A DNA stretch of 64,000 nt from Candidatus Odyssella thessalonicensis L13 (GTDB taxonomy: Bacteria > Pseudomonadota > Alphaproteobacteria > Paracaedibacterales > Paracaedibacteraceae): the NCBI RefSeq assembly GCF_000190415.1, contig NZ_AEWF01000003.1, positions 124,001 to 188,000 of the forward strand, written 5' to 3'. The position numbers and the translations under genes are program-made. Shown one piece after another: positions 17,339 through 26,933 of this stretch (positions within the stretch are counted from its first letter, which is position 1; the number at the start of each line of letters is the position of its first letter). The notes below the pieces were generated by a model. That model worked only from the letters and a program-made list of their open reading frames with translations. It had not been told where the DNA came from and ran no database searches.

Positions 17339-18286
17339 TTAAAAAAATTTTAACACTTTATTAACGATTTCTGTAAGATCAGCCTTCAAGCAAATTTTTA
17401 TAGACTGAATATTTTTTCTAACATTTTTTGGAATTTTAACCAAGTCCTTTTCTGTTGTAATCAATTGCGCCTGCTGAGCTTCAGCTAAGTGTAATAATAC
17501 ATCAAGATCATAAGTATTATAAACGTGATGATCGGCAAAAGATTTATGCGCACTTAGTATAAATCCTTGTTGCTTAAGCAAGGCATAAAACTTTTCCGGA
17601 TACCCTATGCCGGCAAAAGCGACATAACGGTCTGAAGTAGGCACGGCAGCGGTGGTAATGCGAGCAAGAATATGAGGCTTATTGGCAGCCCACCTTGGCA
17701 GTTGAGAAAAATTAATCAGCAGCAAGTAATCGACACGCTTCAGCCCGTGCTGAAAATCCTCTCTGAACGGGCCAGCTGGGAAAACTTGAGTGTTATCCAA
17801 GGGAATTTGTCCATCAAAGACAGCAATTTTAAGGTCCTGGAAGAGACTAGGATTTTGTAATCCATCATCCATAATCAACAGGTTGGCGCCGGCAGCAATG
17901 GCGGCTACAGCTGATTGATAACGATCTGCGCCGACCCAAGTGGGGGCTATGTCTGCCAAAAGCAGAGCCTCATCCCCTACCTGCTCAGCCGTGTGGAGCT
18001 CAGGGTCTACCCGTAAGGCAGTATGAGATTGTCCACCATACCCTCGCGTTAAAATATGCGGCATTTGTCCCTGCTCCTGAAATTCTTTAGCCAGAGCAAT
18101 AACGGTGGGGGTCTTCCCGGCGCCACCCATAATTAAATTGCCCACACACAGCACAGGGACTGTAACTTTAGGCTTAGAACAGCGTAGCCGCCAAGCAACT
18201 ACTTTTCCATAAATCCATCCTACTGGTGCTAACAACCAACTTAGCAGCCCTGGGGACCGCCAGAATTGAGGAGCTCTTAACCTCAC
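17339..18286 (-). CDS. lpxK: Tetraacyldisaccharide 4'-kinase
   Basis: A 315-residue inner-membrane-associated kinase that phosphorylates the 4' position of the lipid A precursor. Seen: an N-terminal hydrophobic segment (SWLLAPVGWIYGKVV, about 16-30), PVLCVGNLIMGGAGKTP with the P-loop near 48-60, the family LTRGYGGQ stretch, DEALLLADIAP and NLLIMDDGLQNPSL. Length is close to the usual 320-330. It overlaps kdtA by 4 bases (ATGA), the frequent alphaproteobacterial order, so lipid A and Kdo steps are co-expressed. Confidence 0.95.
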   Translation of the reverse strand: MRLRAPQFWRSPGLLSWLLAPVGWIYGKVVAWRLRCSKPKVTVPVLCVGNLIMGGAGKTPTVIALAKEFQEQGQMPHILTRGYGGQSHTALRVDPELHTAEQVGDEALLLADIAPTWVGADRYQSAVAAIAAGANLLIMDDGLQNPSLFQDLKIAVFDGQIPLDNTQVFPAGPFREDFQHGLKRVDYLLLINFSQLPRWAANKPHILARITTAAVPTSDRYVAFAGIGYPEKFYALLKQQGFILSAHKSFADHHVYNTYDLDVLLHLAEAQQAQLITTEKDLVKIPKNVRKNIQSIKICLKADLTEIVNKVLKFF

Positions 18287-19530
18287 CGTAGTTCCTCTAC
18301 AATCTTATCCACTATTTCTTCTAAGCCTTGCCGTTGATCTTGGAGAATGGCTGCTGCTTGTCGTAGGAGCTCCATTACATGGTCAGGTTGGTCTAAGTAA
18401 AGCTTGACTATTTTGCTGAGGTCTTCAGCATTCTGTACCGTTGCTAAGACAGGCCTGAGGAGCTGATTAATGTGGTGGGATTTAAAGGTTTGCTCCCCTT
18501 GAATAACGGCGCAGTCCAGTAAAAACGGTTCAATGGCATTATGTCCACCAATCGGCATGAGCGACCCCCCCAGAAAACAAAAAGGTGCTAAAGAGTAAAT
18601 AAGGCCAAGCTCACCGATGGTGTCGATAAGCCAAACATCATGGGCCTGTGTTGGAAGCTCCCCTAAAGAACGCTGCGCGATTGATAGCCCTTTGGCCCGC
18701 ATCATTTCAATTAAAGAAGAGGCCCGATGCGGATGCCGCGGCGCTAAGATTAAAAGAAGAGTCGGGTAAGATGGTTTAAGTTTGAGATAGGCTTCAATAA
18801 CCACCTCTTCTTCCCCAGGATGGGTACTGACGGCGGTGTATAAAGGCCTTTTTAGAGAAGAGCTTAGAGAGTCTAATTCATCCCTATTGACGGGCAAGGG
18901 ATCAGCGAGAAACTTTAAATTAATACTCAAATCCACGTGCGTAGCGCCTAAGTTTTTCAGGCGGACAGCTGTTTCTAAGCTAGGAGTCATAATGCAGCTG
19001 AAATATGATAATAACTCTTGAATAACCGATTTGGCGCCCTGCCAGCGATGATAACTCTTTTCGGACAGGCTGGCATTGAGAAGGATTAAAGGAATTTCTT
19101 GGTGTTTTGCTTGGTAAAGCATATTGGGCCATAATTCTGACTCTATAATCACACCCCCATCGGGTTGCCAATGCTCAAGAAATCTTTTCACCCATTTTGG
19201 CACATCCAGCGGCACAAATTGATGGATGACATTTCTTGGTAACCGTTGAGCCATCAGCTCGGCTGAAGTAACAGTGCCCGTGGTCAACATTATATTAACT
19301 TCAGGATATTTCTGATTTAGGCGAAATATGAGCGGGAGAACTGAAACAGATTCCCCCACACTGGCCGCATGAATCCAAAGCAGTTTCCCTGAGGGGCGAG
19401 GAAGAGAGGCCCCGCCAAAGCGTTCATAAAGCCGAGTGGGACTTTCTTTTCCTCTTTTCAAACGCCGGCGTAAATGCAGCTTGAGAAGCGGCGCTAATAG
19501 CGGGGTAATGAAACGATAAAAACTGAGCAT
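18283..19530 (-). CDS. waaA: 3-deoxy-D-manno-octulosonic acid (Kdo) transferase
   Basis: A 415-residue GT-B glycosyltransferase that adds Kdo from CMP-Kdo to lipid IVA. Seen: an N-terminal membrane anchor region (FYRFITPLLAPLLKL), basic RRRLKRGKE, the catalytic-base region LLWIHAASVGESVSVLPL with Glu near 61, EIEL-type ESELWPNML, STHPGEEEVV, ILAPRHPHRASS and the CMP-Kdo binding LGGSLMPIGGHNAIEP. The pair with lpxK supports presence of a lipid A with at least Kdo. Its start overlaps the thyX stop by one base. Confidence 0.94.
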   Translation of the reverse strand: MLSFYRFITPLLAPLLKLHLRRRLKRGKESPTRLYERFGGASLPRPSGKLLWIHAASVGESVSVLPLIFRLNQKYPEVNIMLTTGTVTSAELMAQRLPRNVIHQFVPLDVPKWVKRFLEHWQPDGGVIIESELWPNMLYQAKHQEIPLILLNASLSEKSYHRWQGAKSVIQELLSYFSCIMTPSLETAVRLKNLGATHVDLSINLKFLADPLPVNRDELDSLSSSLKRPLYTAVSTHPGEEEVVIEAYLKLKPSYPTLLLILAPRHPHRASSLIEMMRAKGLSIAQRSLGELPTQAHDVWLIDTIGELGLIYSLAPFCFLGGSLMPIGGHNAIEPFLLDCAVIQGEQTFKSHHINQLLRPVLATVQNAEDLSKIVKLYLDQPDHVMELLRQAAAILQDQRQGLEEIVDKIVEELR

Positions 19531-20471
19531 TACGGCAATTTTATCTGTAAAACACTTTCTAATTCACGCCATTCTCTCAAACTCATCCCCGCTTGTTCGC
19601 GCGTCATACTTTGACCCGCAAGAAGAGTGCGAACCACCGCCAGGCCCTTAGCAGATAAATTAGCAGCCCCAACGCGGTAATCCACAAAAGCTTGATAAGT
19701 GGCTGGCACCCACTTTTTGAGAACGTCTAACATTGCTTCAGCATAAACACGAATTTCGTACTGAGCATGGGAATCTGCGCGCAAGGAAAGGAAATGCATA
19801 AGATTGTGCAAATCAATTTTCCAATACCACTGAGTGTAAAAATTGACCGGCAGATTCATGCGGGCTAATTCACGAGCTAACCCATCTTGATCCTCGTCAA
19901 TTTTCTCACCTGTTTCAGTCTCGTTAAGCATATATTGATAATGATCATAGGCTCGCACAGCATCTTCTTTTAAGAGCTGCATAACTCTTTGGGCTCTCAT
20001 TCCGTCCAAAACGTCGCCCCGGCCTTGATTGTTTACCTTAGATTGAGCTGCTAAATGTTCTGGCAGAGGCAAGTAAAATTCTTTATCCATAATCGAATAT
20101 CGAGCTGAATATTCATTCACATTAGCGGTACGATGACGAATCCATTGACGGGCCACAAAAATAGGTAACTTAATGTGAAATTTAATTTCACACATCTCAA
20201 AGGGCGTCGAATGGCGATGGCGCATAAGGTAATTAATCAACCCTTGATCTTCACTAATTTTTTTTGTGCCTTTACCGTAAGAAACCCGGGCTGCTTGTAC
20301 GATTGCAGAATCATCCCCCATATAGTCAATCACGCGAATAAACCCATGATCGAGAACGGGTATGGCTTCATACAGGATCTCTTCCAGAGCCGGTACAGTC
20401 ATCCGCCGCGTCTGATAGGTTTCTTGTTGCTGATGAAGAATTTCTTGTTCTTGTAAAGCATTCAGGGCCAT
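19530..20471 (-). CDS. thyX: FAD-dependent thymidylate synthase
   Basis: A 313-residue ThyX, which methylates dUMP to dTMP with methylene-THF and reduced FAD, and replaces ThyA in many intracellular alphaproteobacteria. Seen: the ThyX motif [19 protein letters not shown] at about 100-118 (RHR...S type), [19 protein letters not shown] before it, and the C-terminal substrate site with [19 protein letters not shown]. The length is typical of the alphaproteobacterial branch. It is followed directly by kdtA and lpxK in the same direction, an unrelated-function but compact operon. Confidence 0.96.
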   Translation of the reverse strand: MALNALQEQEILHQQQETYQTRRMTVPALEEILYEAIPVLDHGFIRVIDYMGDDSAIVQAARVSYGKGTKKISEDQGLINYLMRHRHSTPFEMCEIKFHIKLPIFVARQWIRHRTANVNEYSARYSIMDKEFYLPLPEHLAAQSKVNNQGRGDVLDGMRAQRVMQLLKEDAVRAYDHYQYMLNETETGEKIDEDQDGLARELARMNLPVNFYTQWYWKIDLHNLMHFLSLRADSHAQYEIRVYAEAMLDVLKKWVPATYQAFVDYRVGAANLSAKGLAVVRTLLAGQSMTREQAGMSLREWRELESVLQIKLP

Positions 20472-20556
20472 GGGTTATACTCATTTATTGATTGTGGGTC
20501 AAATATCTCCCCTATGCTACAACCTCTGCAAATTTATTGCCATTAAAAATGTTGCT

Positions 20557-21444
20557 TTAGGAATCCAAACCTTTAACAATCTCTTGAGTATTATGGCGAA
20601 TCATAGCCACATAACTTTGAGCAGGTGAAGCTGTTTGATGGGAGGCAGACAAGGAATCCGCATACAAGGTTCCATCGACGTTTACGCCCGCCTCAGCTGC
20701 GATTTCCACAATGAGTTTACGGCTGGACAGGCTTTCGATAAAAACAGCGCGGATATTTTTTGTCCTGATATCTTTAATCAGGTTAGCCACTGCTGCGGCT
20801 GATGGCTCGGCGTCTGTAGAAATTCCCACCGGCGAGAGAAAAGTAATATTATACGCATCCCCATAATACCAGAAAGCATCATGAGTGGTCACCACCAGAC
20901 GCCGTGCAGCGGGAAATCTTTGATATTGAGCCTGAACCCATTCCTCTAATTTAATCAGCTCATTTAAATAGGTCTCTTTATTTTTTAAAATTTTATCTTT
21001 TAAAGAGGGCCGAGCTGCAATTAGAGCATCAGCAATACATTCCACATATAGCATAGCGTTTTTAACACAATGCCAAGCATGAGGATCATCTACTGTTTCT
21101 CCTTTAGAATTTACAAGGATTCGAGGCTTGACTTTGGCAGAAGCAGTGATGACTTCTCCTGTGTAGCCTGAATTAGCAATCAAGCGTTCTAACCACCCTT
21201 CAAAATCAAGCCCATTAATAAACACCAACTCCGCTTTAGCGAGCATAGCGGCATCTTGGGGGGTTGGTTGGTAAACATGCGGGTCTGCACTTTCAGGTAC
21301 GATAAAGTTGACCTCCACATCCACACCACCGACTTGACGAATGAGATCCCCTAAAATAGAAAAAGTAGCTACCACTTTTAGTTTAGGCGCATTACAAAAA
21401 GCTGAGCTTATCAGAGACAAACAAATAATTAAGCGATAAAGCAT
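20557..21444 (-). CDS. Metal ABC transporter substrate-binding protein (ZnuA/MntC-type)
   Basis: A 295-residue cluster A-I receptor for zinc or manganese. Seen: signal peptide (residues 1-17), metal histidine in SADPHVYQPTPQDA, second in DDPHAWHCVKNAM, third region VVTTHDAFWYYGDAYNI, and the acidic ligand in LYADSLSASH. The His-rich loop of ZnuA is absent, which favours manganese or general Mn/Zn binding, but this is inference. The permease and ATPase genes are not adjacent. It overlaps brnQ by 1 base and is probably co-transcribed with it. Confidence 0.87.
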   Translation of the reverse strand: MLYRLIICLSLISSAFCNAPKLKVVATFSILGDLIRQVGGVDVEVNFIVPESADPHVYQPTPQDAAMLAKAELVFINGLDFEGWLERLIANSGYTGEVITASAKVKPRILVNSKGETVDDPHAWHCVKNAMLYVECIADALIAARPSLKDKILKNKETYLNELIKLEEWVQAQYQRFPAARRLVVTTHDAFWYYGDAYNITFLSPVGISTDAEPSAAAVANLIKDIRTKNIRAVFIESLSSRKLIVEIAAEAGVNVDGTLYADSLSASHQTASPAQSYVAMIRHNTQEIVKGLDS

Positions 21445-22601
21445 TAAGTTATGACCCCATATTTATAAAGTATATTTAGGGAGAGTATACCCCAAAAGGC
21501 ATAACGCGTAAGGTCTATTCGTGTCAAGGCAGCAAGAATATTACCGATTGCCAAGCCAATAAGGGCTGGGTAAGTTACCGCCAAGATTTCCCCTAAGATA
21601 GTGCAGAGCTTGGAAAATCCTAGAAGAGAAATGATAAAAGTACTACTAATCGTGATAAAAATTGACATTTTTTCACTAATTTTACCTTTTAAGATTTCCA
21701 TATAGAGGAAGTCTACAAATAAAATTGTAAGAATGACTGCCGTTGCTAAACAGGCTACAGCCATCGTATATCCCACGATAGGCAGGGCCAGACTCCCAAG
21801 GGCCTTCTCGGCAATAACCACCAGTAACGATTCGGGTCTAACTTCTATCAAGCTTGAAGCATAATGAGCACCAAGGGAAACAAAGCCTATATAAGCTAAT
21901 GCCAGTAGAGCCGCGCCAATAAGCAGTGCTTTTAAGCTAATTTGAAACAGTGTACGTCCATCAGCGCCAGGCTTTAAATTCTGTCTGAGATAGGCCACTG
22001 TAGTAGCAGAGAAGAAGAAAGCTGCCATTAAGTCCATAGTTTGATAACCAAGATAGAGCCCCGTTGAAAATCCTATTTGCGGTAAAAGGGTAGTAGGAGA
22101 GACCTCTGGGGCATGGTACAGACCTATGAGCAACAGTAATAATAGACCTCCCAGCTTAAAGGGAGTCAAAATTAAGCCAATAACGTCGACAACACGGTTG
22201 GATCGCCAAATCAGAACAGTAATTAGAACGCAGAAGGCTAAAGAAAAGAGGGGATAATTCAGAGTAGGATAGAGGACACTCAAGCCACCATAAGCAACCG
22301 TTATACAACGGGGAACCACCCCAAAAGGCCCCATTAATGATAACATCATCGATATTAATATAAGGGCCGGTAGCTTTCCTAACTTGTTAAAGTAGAGACG
22401 GGTGTCACCATTATAAAGAATCATTCCAAACAACCCCAAGAAAGGCACCACAACGGCCGTAATAATCAAGCCTAAGGTTCCATAAAGAGAGGTATCTAAT
22501 GTCTCTTTGCCGATTAATAAAGGAAAAACTAAGTTGCCTGATCCGAAAAACATCGAAAACATAGCAAAGCCTGAAGTTAAAATGATCCGTTTATAAGCCA
22601 T
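21444..22601 (-). CDS. brnQ: Branched-chain amino acid transport system II carrier protein
   Basis: A 385-residue integral membrane permease of the BrnQ (LIVCS) family, about 11-12 helices, importing leucine, isoleucine and valine with sodium or protons. Seen: family start LTSGFAMFSMFFGSGNLVFP at about 9-28, DTSLYGTLGLIITAVVVPFLG, and MGPFGVVPRCITVAYGG near 92-108. A somewhat shorter protein than E. coli BrnQ (439), losing the C-terminal end. Amino acid import fits a host-dependent lifestyle. Preceded by a 270-base region. Confidence 0.9.
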   Translation of the reverse strand: MAYKRIILTSGFAMFSMFFGSGNLVFPLLIGKETLDTSLYGTLGLIITAVVVPFLGLFGMILYNGDTRLYFNKLGKLPALILISMMLSLMGPFGVVPRCITVAYGGLSVLYPTLNYPLFSLAFCVLITVLIWRSNRVVDVIGLILTPFKLGGLLLLLLIGLYHAPEVSPTTLLPQIGFSTGLYLGYQTMDLMAAFFFSATTVAYLRQNLKPGADGRTLFQISLKALLIGAALLALAYIGFVSLGAHYASSLIEVRPESLLVVIAEKALGSLALPIVGYTMAVACLATAVILTILFVDFLYMEILKGKISEKMSIFITISSTFIISLLGFSKLCTILGEILAVTYPALIGLAIGNILAALTRIDLTRYAFWGILSLNILYKYGVIT

Positions 22602-22700
22602 AAATTATTTCCATTACTTACACACCTACCCTCAGACATTCCTGATGTGGATAAGGGGTATAAGTTGATAAGAATTCAAATAAGTGAGAGGATGTAAATT

Positions 22701-22844
22701 TTGAAAAGCAATCAACAACACGTCCCCTTAAGGGACGACAATAATGGGTATACTCCCTCTATAGCTGAGCCTTATGATGATTGTCTTAAAAGTATAACCG
22801 ATATTTTCTGCCATAACTCTAATATTTATAGAGATGAAAAATAA
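22701..22844 (+). CDS. Possible small ORF with TTG start
   Basis: A 47-codon frame starting MKSNQQHVPLRDDNNGY and ending NSNIYRDEK, initiated by TTG with GAGAGG about 9 bases upstream and an in-frame TAA immediately before. The composition (polar, two cysteines) is protein-like, and it sits in a gap between two leftward genes on the opposite strand. No family is recognised. It may be chance; a weak candidate. Confidence 0.22.
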   Translation: MKSNQQHVPLRDDNNGYTPSIAEPYDDCLKSITDIFCHNSNIYRDEK

Positions 22845-22875
22845 TTTTGTCAACCCAGGGATATCTGAAATAAAA

Positions 22876-23697
22876 TTACAACGCTAGCATGGTTTGAGCT
22901 ACGTTTATTATCAATTCCTGATCTAGATGGTTTAACCTGATAAGGTAATCCTCTTTCAGCTTAATATTCAGATCTTGGGCTATCATAATTAAGGCTTGCA
23001 CAGCTTCCTTAGTTTGGCTGGCCTTGAGGCCAAAATAGCCTAGAAATTTACTGAGAAGATTGCGATCAACTTGATAGCGCAGCATTAAATATTCGAGCCC
23101 GACGTCAAGCAACTGTTGTTGCTGATCTTTAGATTTGATCTCAGCAAAAACCTTATAAAAGTAATCTTTAGCAGGGGCTTTCTGAGAAAAAAATGTCACC
23201 ATTTTTTCCACATAACCGGTCTCAGTTTCTATCTTTAAATTATGAATTCCCGCCAAGATATGCAAAGCTTGAATAGCTTCCTGGGTTATACTAACTCTAA
23301 ATCCATGGCTAGCCAACATCTTGCTAACCGACGAGCGCTGGCGGTCAAGCCTAATAAGCAGCTTTGCCAATTGATCATCATAATATTTCTGCAGATAAAA
23401 ACCAGTGACTTCTTTTAGGAGAAAATCTGATCGAACATCTTTAAAGCCTTGCGAAAAGACAAGGTAGGGTTGCCGAGTACTTACCGCCTTCTCATAATCA
23501 TCTGCATGATCAAAGAGCTTTTTCCGATATATTAGAAGCACTTCATCAATTTCTTCGATATGTGCTAGTTCCTTTAACTCTTCAAGATCAATGCGCAGGT
23601 GCTGAGAGATAGTCTTCTCAAATTCCTCCTGTTGCCCATAAGCAGGGATAATACTTAAAAAGATCAGCATCATATAAGAAAGATAACTTTTGAGCAT
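22876..23697 (-). CDS. Secreted helical protein with an internal repeat, function unknown
   Basis: About 273 residues when started at the ATG at 23697; an upstream ATG at 23757 would add 20 residues that spoil the signal peptide. The chosen start gives MLKSYLSYMMLIFLSIIPAYG with cleavage near AYG/QQEE. The mature chain looks all-helical and holds an imperfect repeat of about 45 residues: TQEAIQALHILAGIHNLKI and TKEAVQALIMIAQDLNIKL are the equivalent segments, preceded by SVSKMLASHGF and LLSKFLGYFGL. A periplasmic or exported structural role is possible. No family is recognised. Confidence 0.55.
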   Translation of the reverse strand: MLKSYLSYMMLIFLSIIPAYGQQEEFEKTISQHLRIDLEELKELAHIEEIDEVLLIYRKKLFDHADDYEKAVSTRQPYLVFSQGFKDVRSDFLLKEVTGFYLQKYYDDQLAKLLIRLDRQRSSVSKMLASHGFRVSITQEAIQALHILAGIHNLKIETETGYVEKMVTFFSQKAPAKDYFYKVFAEIKSKDQQQQLLDVGLEYLMLRYQVDRNLLSKFLGYFGLKASQTKEAVQALIMIAQDLNIKLKEDYLIRLNHLDQELIINVAQTMLAL

Positions 23698-23911
23698 TCC
23701 AATATCCCAAATTCTTAACTCAGCACCTATAATTGGCATCCATCTAAGAAGAAACATTTAAACCACAGTATTTAGTCAAGCGCTATAATCTTATGGTACG
23801 TAGATTCTATCTCCCTATAAAACATAAAATTTTATATATTAGATATTAAGTCTCAGTTTTGCTAAAAGAGTGACAACAGCTATCTTAGTTAGGACTAATA
23901 AGCCAGCCTAC

Positions 23912-24289
23912 TTAGCGATCATTTTTTCGATTGATTAAAGCTGTTGCCAGGGCAATAAGACGTTCTTGATCATCATTAGAAAGCTGAACGTACACCCGAA
24001 TTAATTCTTTAATGCCTGAATTTAATTCTAACTCATAAGCTGAGCCATCTTCCTCTGATAAGTCTACATAAGCTTCACTGCTATCAAAGAATTGACGGAT
24101 ATCGACATTTAGCTTATCGGCAAGAAGATGTAAGGTTTTCGAGGAAACTTGGCTTTGGCCGGTTTCATACTTCTGAATCATTTGACCGGAAACACCAATG
24201 CTTTTACCAAGAGCAGCTTGGCTAAGCCCTCTAAATTTACGAATCATCCTTAGATTATGACCAATATTGATGTAACTATCTTCAGACAT
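23912..24289 (-). CDS. XRE-family helix-turn-helix transcriptional regulator
   Basis: A 125-residue DNA-binding protein. Residues 8-63 form an HTH_XRE domain: IGHNLRMIRKFRGLSQAALGKSIGVSGQMIQKYETGQSQV (shown in pieces: RKFRGLSQAALG, VSGQMIQKYETGQ), with a recognition helix near 30-43. The C-terminal part (DERLIALATALINR) could be a dimerisation or signal-response helix pair. Short XRE proteins of this type occur in several copies in Holosporales and Rickettsiales genomes. The start overlaps the lnt stop by 8 bases, so it is co-transcribed with lnt. Target operators are unknown. Confidence 0.9.
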   Translation of the reverse strand: MSEDSYINIGHNLRMIRKFRGLSQAALGKSIGVSGQMIQKYETGQSQVSSKTLHLLADKLNVDIRQFFDSSEAYVDLSEEDGSAYELELNSGIKELIRVYVQLSNDDQERLIALATALINRKNDR

Positions 24290-25774
24290 CTTCTCTCCTA
24301 CGCAGGCTAACCATTAAAACCCCTAAGCTTACTGCTAGGACAAGAAAAATAAGATCCCCATATTGTGAATATAGAGTTGGTTTTATTAAAGGCTTAGGTA
24401 AGTCAAAATCAATATATCCAAACTCATCCAATCCTAATTGTTCGGTAATCCTTCCCGCAGCATCAATAGCTGCTGAAATGCCATTATTAGCGGCTCGGAC
24501 TAAGGGAATTCCTTCCTCAATTGCTCGCGTGCGCACAATTTGCAAATGTTGAAAAGGTCCTGTCGAATAGCCATACCACGCATCATTGGTTTGATTGAGC
24601 ATCCATTCGGGACGAGGGGCCGTGACAACAGCTCGAGGAAATATGGCTTCATAACAAATTAACGCAGAAAAGGAAGGCAATCCTTCAACTGTTAGAGTGC
24701 GAATTCCTGTCCCAGGCGTATAATCTTGCTCACCAGGAGTCAATTTACTGATAAAAGGCAAAATCGATCTAAATGGAAAATACTCCCCAAAAGGAACGAG
24801 ATGGGTTTTATCGTAGGCTGCCGCCATTTGCCCTTGACTATTAATGGCCAGCGTACTGGTATAAATCTGATTATCGGTCCCTCGACGCGGTCCACCGACA
24901 ATAATATAGCCATTTTCTGGAGCGACAGCGGCCAAAGTATCTCTTAATATGGGATAATCATTGATGAAAGCAGGGACGCTGGCTTCAGACCAAATAATTG
25001 CCTTTAAGGGGCGCTCACTCGGCAGGCTGCTTAATGCTAAATGTTTATCAAGATTTTCCTCAAAGTGATTTGAGAGCCATTTTAAATTTTGAGGAATAGC
25101 CGCCTGAACCAGACGGATATTGATACCTGTTCGCTCCGTTGGGAACTGATGCAACCGCTGGTATCCCCAGATATAAATCCCTATAAAAAAACGACACAAG
25201 TAATCGGGAATTTTTTAGTTTGGCTGGCAAAGCTGACAAACAGCAAGGTTGTCAAAAGACTTAGTCCATAAATACCTAACGCAGAGGTTAACTGCAAAAC
25301 TTCTAATGACCAGGTGTATCCATTCAGATTCCATGGAAAACCAGAAAGCACATGGCCCCTTGCATATTCAGCTACCGACCACAATAACGCAAATAATAGG
25401 CAACGTTTTACGCCGGGATGAGAATATTTTATGGTTAACCCTAATATAGGGGCAATAAAAAGTGCTAAAAAGGCTGGCAATCCAAACCATCCAAGCGGCA
25501 TAAAATACCATAGCCCTACGGTTTTTAAGGCATTGGCAATCCAATATAGGCCACCCACAAAGTAACCAAAGCCAAACCACCAACCATATAAATAGGGCCG
25601 ATCTGACCAGATGGGCAGGTTAACTAAGTAAAGTAACCCTGAGAAGCTAATTATGCCGACGGGAGAAAAATGGAAAGGGGCAAAATACAAAATAGAGAGC
25701 CCCCCCAACAAGAAGGCGGCTGCCCTTGGATAAGATTTCGCAAAGTTAAGAGTTTTTAACAGAATCGTATGCAT
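24282..25774 (-). pseudogene. lnt: Apolipoprotein N-acyltransferase, split by a frameshift in a T7 run
   Basis: Lnt adds the third acyl chain to lipoproteins. The 5' frame (25774-25181, 197 residues) holds the N-terminal membrane domain (SILYFAPFHFSP, VGGLYWIANAL, FPWNLNGYTWS). The 3' frame (to 24282) holds the nitrilase-like domain with the catalytic triad: Glu in IIWSEASVP, Lys in YDKTHLVPFG and Cys in SALICYEAIF, then a last helix. The two frames join if one base is added to the T7 run (25185-25191, read on the minus strand); the 0-frame then meets TAG. Sequence TTTTTTA also forms a canonical -1 slippery heptamer. Both halves are otherwise intact, so a functional product by slippage, or an assembly error, is possible. 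Total 1493 bases, one short of a multiple of three. Confidence 0.85.
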
Positions 25775-25781
25775 AAACTTA

Positions 25782-26702
25782 TTACCATAAAAATACTATA
25801 TAAATTATTCCTGCAAACAAAGTAAGCTTTAATGTCTTATGGAGCACAGGAAAATCACGCTTTAATCCACGCGTGGATGTATGAAGTACAAAGATATACC
25901 TAAATAATCTGTTTAGAATACCAAGGGGATCTTGAGGGGTATTTTGAGCTGAAGCTGCCGTTATAAAAAATCGCCCAAAAAACCAACGGATAAAAGAGGT
26001 GACTCTGTTTACCATTGGACGTTCGATGTCACAAAAAAAGATTAAACGATCGACACTCGTCTGATTTTCTGCTTGATGAAGATAAGTTTCATCAAAAATA
26101 ACATCTTCGCCATCGCGCCACGAATACTTCTGGCCATCGACTTCTATAAAGCATTTATCACTGTTCGGCGTAACCAGGCCTAAATGATAGCGTAATGATC
26201 CAGCATAAGGATCACGATGAAGACCCAATTTACTGCCCGCAGGCAAAAATGTGAACATGGCTGCTTTAACACAAGGTACTTTTTTGATTAATTCAAGAGT
26301 TTTAGGACAAGCAAGTTGAGCTGAGGGAAGAGGGTCATTATACCACTTTAAATAAAATCTTTTCCATCCTCTTTTGAAAAAAGAGTTAAAGCCAATGTCA
26401 TCCCTTTTCTGTGATGCTTTAATGTCCCCCTGCTGGAGGAGTTGTACTGCCTCATCTCGGATAATTTGCCAATTTTGTTGAAAGATATCTAATTCGGGAA
26501 ATAATTGACGATCTAAATAAGGGGCGTTCGGCACGCGCGAGAATAGATACATAAAACAGTTAATAGGTGCCATATAGGTAGAATGGTCCGTTAATTGGCG
26601 AAATGGTTTATATTTCACCTTTCCCCGTCGGTGGGTATACAGGGCAGAGATTATAAAAATCATTAAAGCCGAAAGTTTAGTGATTGAGAGAGTATAAAGC
26701 AT
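25782..26702 (-). CDS. Aspartyl/asparaginyl beta-hydroxylase-like (LpxO-type) dioxygenase
   Basis: A 306-residue 2-oxoglutarate/Fe(II)-dependent hydroxylase. Seen: N-terminal hydrophobic anchor (SALMIFIISALYT), then the double-stranded beta-helix with iron ligands in GLHRDPYAGSLRYHLGL (His-X-Asp at about 173) and distal His in TYLHQAENQT near 212, plus FIEVDGQKYSWRDGEDVIFDE; a C-terminal hydrophobic tail follows. Family members hydroxylate lipid A acyl chains (LpxO) or protein Asp/Asn. With lnt immediately downstream (7 bases) and lpxK/kdtA nearby, a lipid A target is the more likely, which is inference. Confidence 0.8.
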   Translation of the reverse strand: MLYTLSITKLSALMIFIISALYTHRRGKVKYKPFRQLTDHSTYMAPINCFMYLFSRVPNAPYLDRQLFPELDIFQQNWQIIRDEAVQLLQQGDIKASQKRDDIGFNSFFKRGWKRFYLKWYNDPLPSAQLACPKTLELIKKVPCVKAAMFTFLPAGSKLGLHRDPYAGSLRYHLGLVTPNSDKCFIEVDGQKYSWRDGEDVIFDETYLHQAENQTSVDRLIFFCDIERPMVNRVTSFIRWFFGRFFITAASAQNTPQDPLGILNRLFRYIFVLHTSTRGLKRDFPVLHKTLKLTLFAGIIYIVFLW

Positions 26703-26933
26703 TTTAATTTATAGCGAGATTAGGCGTTTAACTGTCAAAATTAAGAGAATTTGAGGTTTTATTTACCATCAAAAATCCCTATGACAGTTTATAACACAAA
26801 ATTTGAAAGATATTTATATAAAATTTAACAAAAAAGAGCTTCATATTTCATTAAACAACAGAAATTATTAAGTTAATTTAAAAAAGGGGTAGGTTTTTCC
26901 CCCTTTATTATAGTTATTATTTTAAGCTTATTA

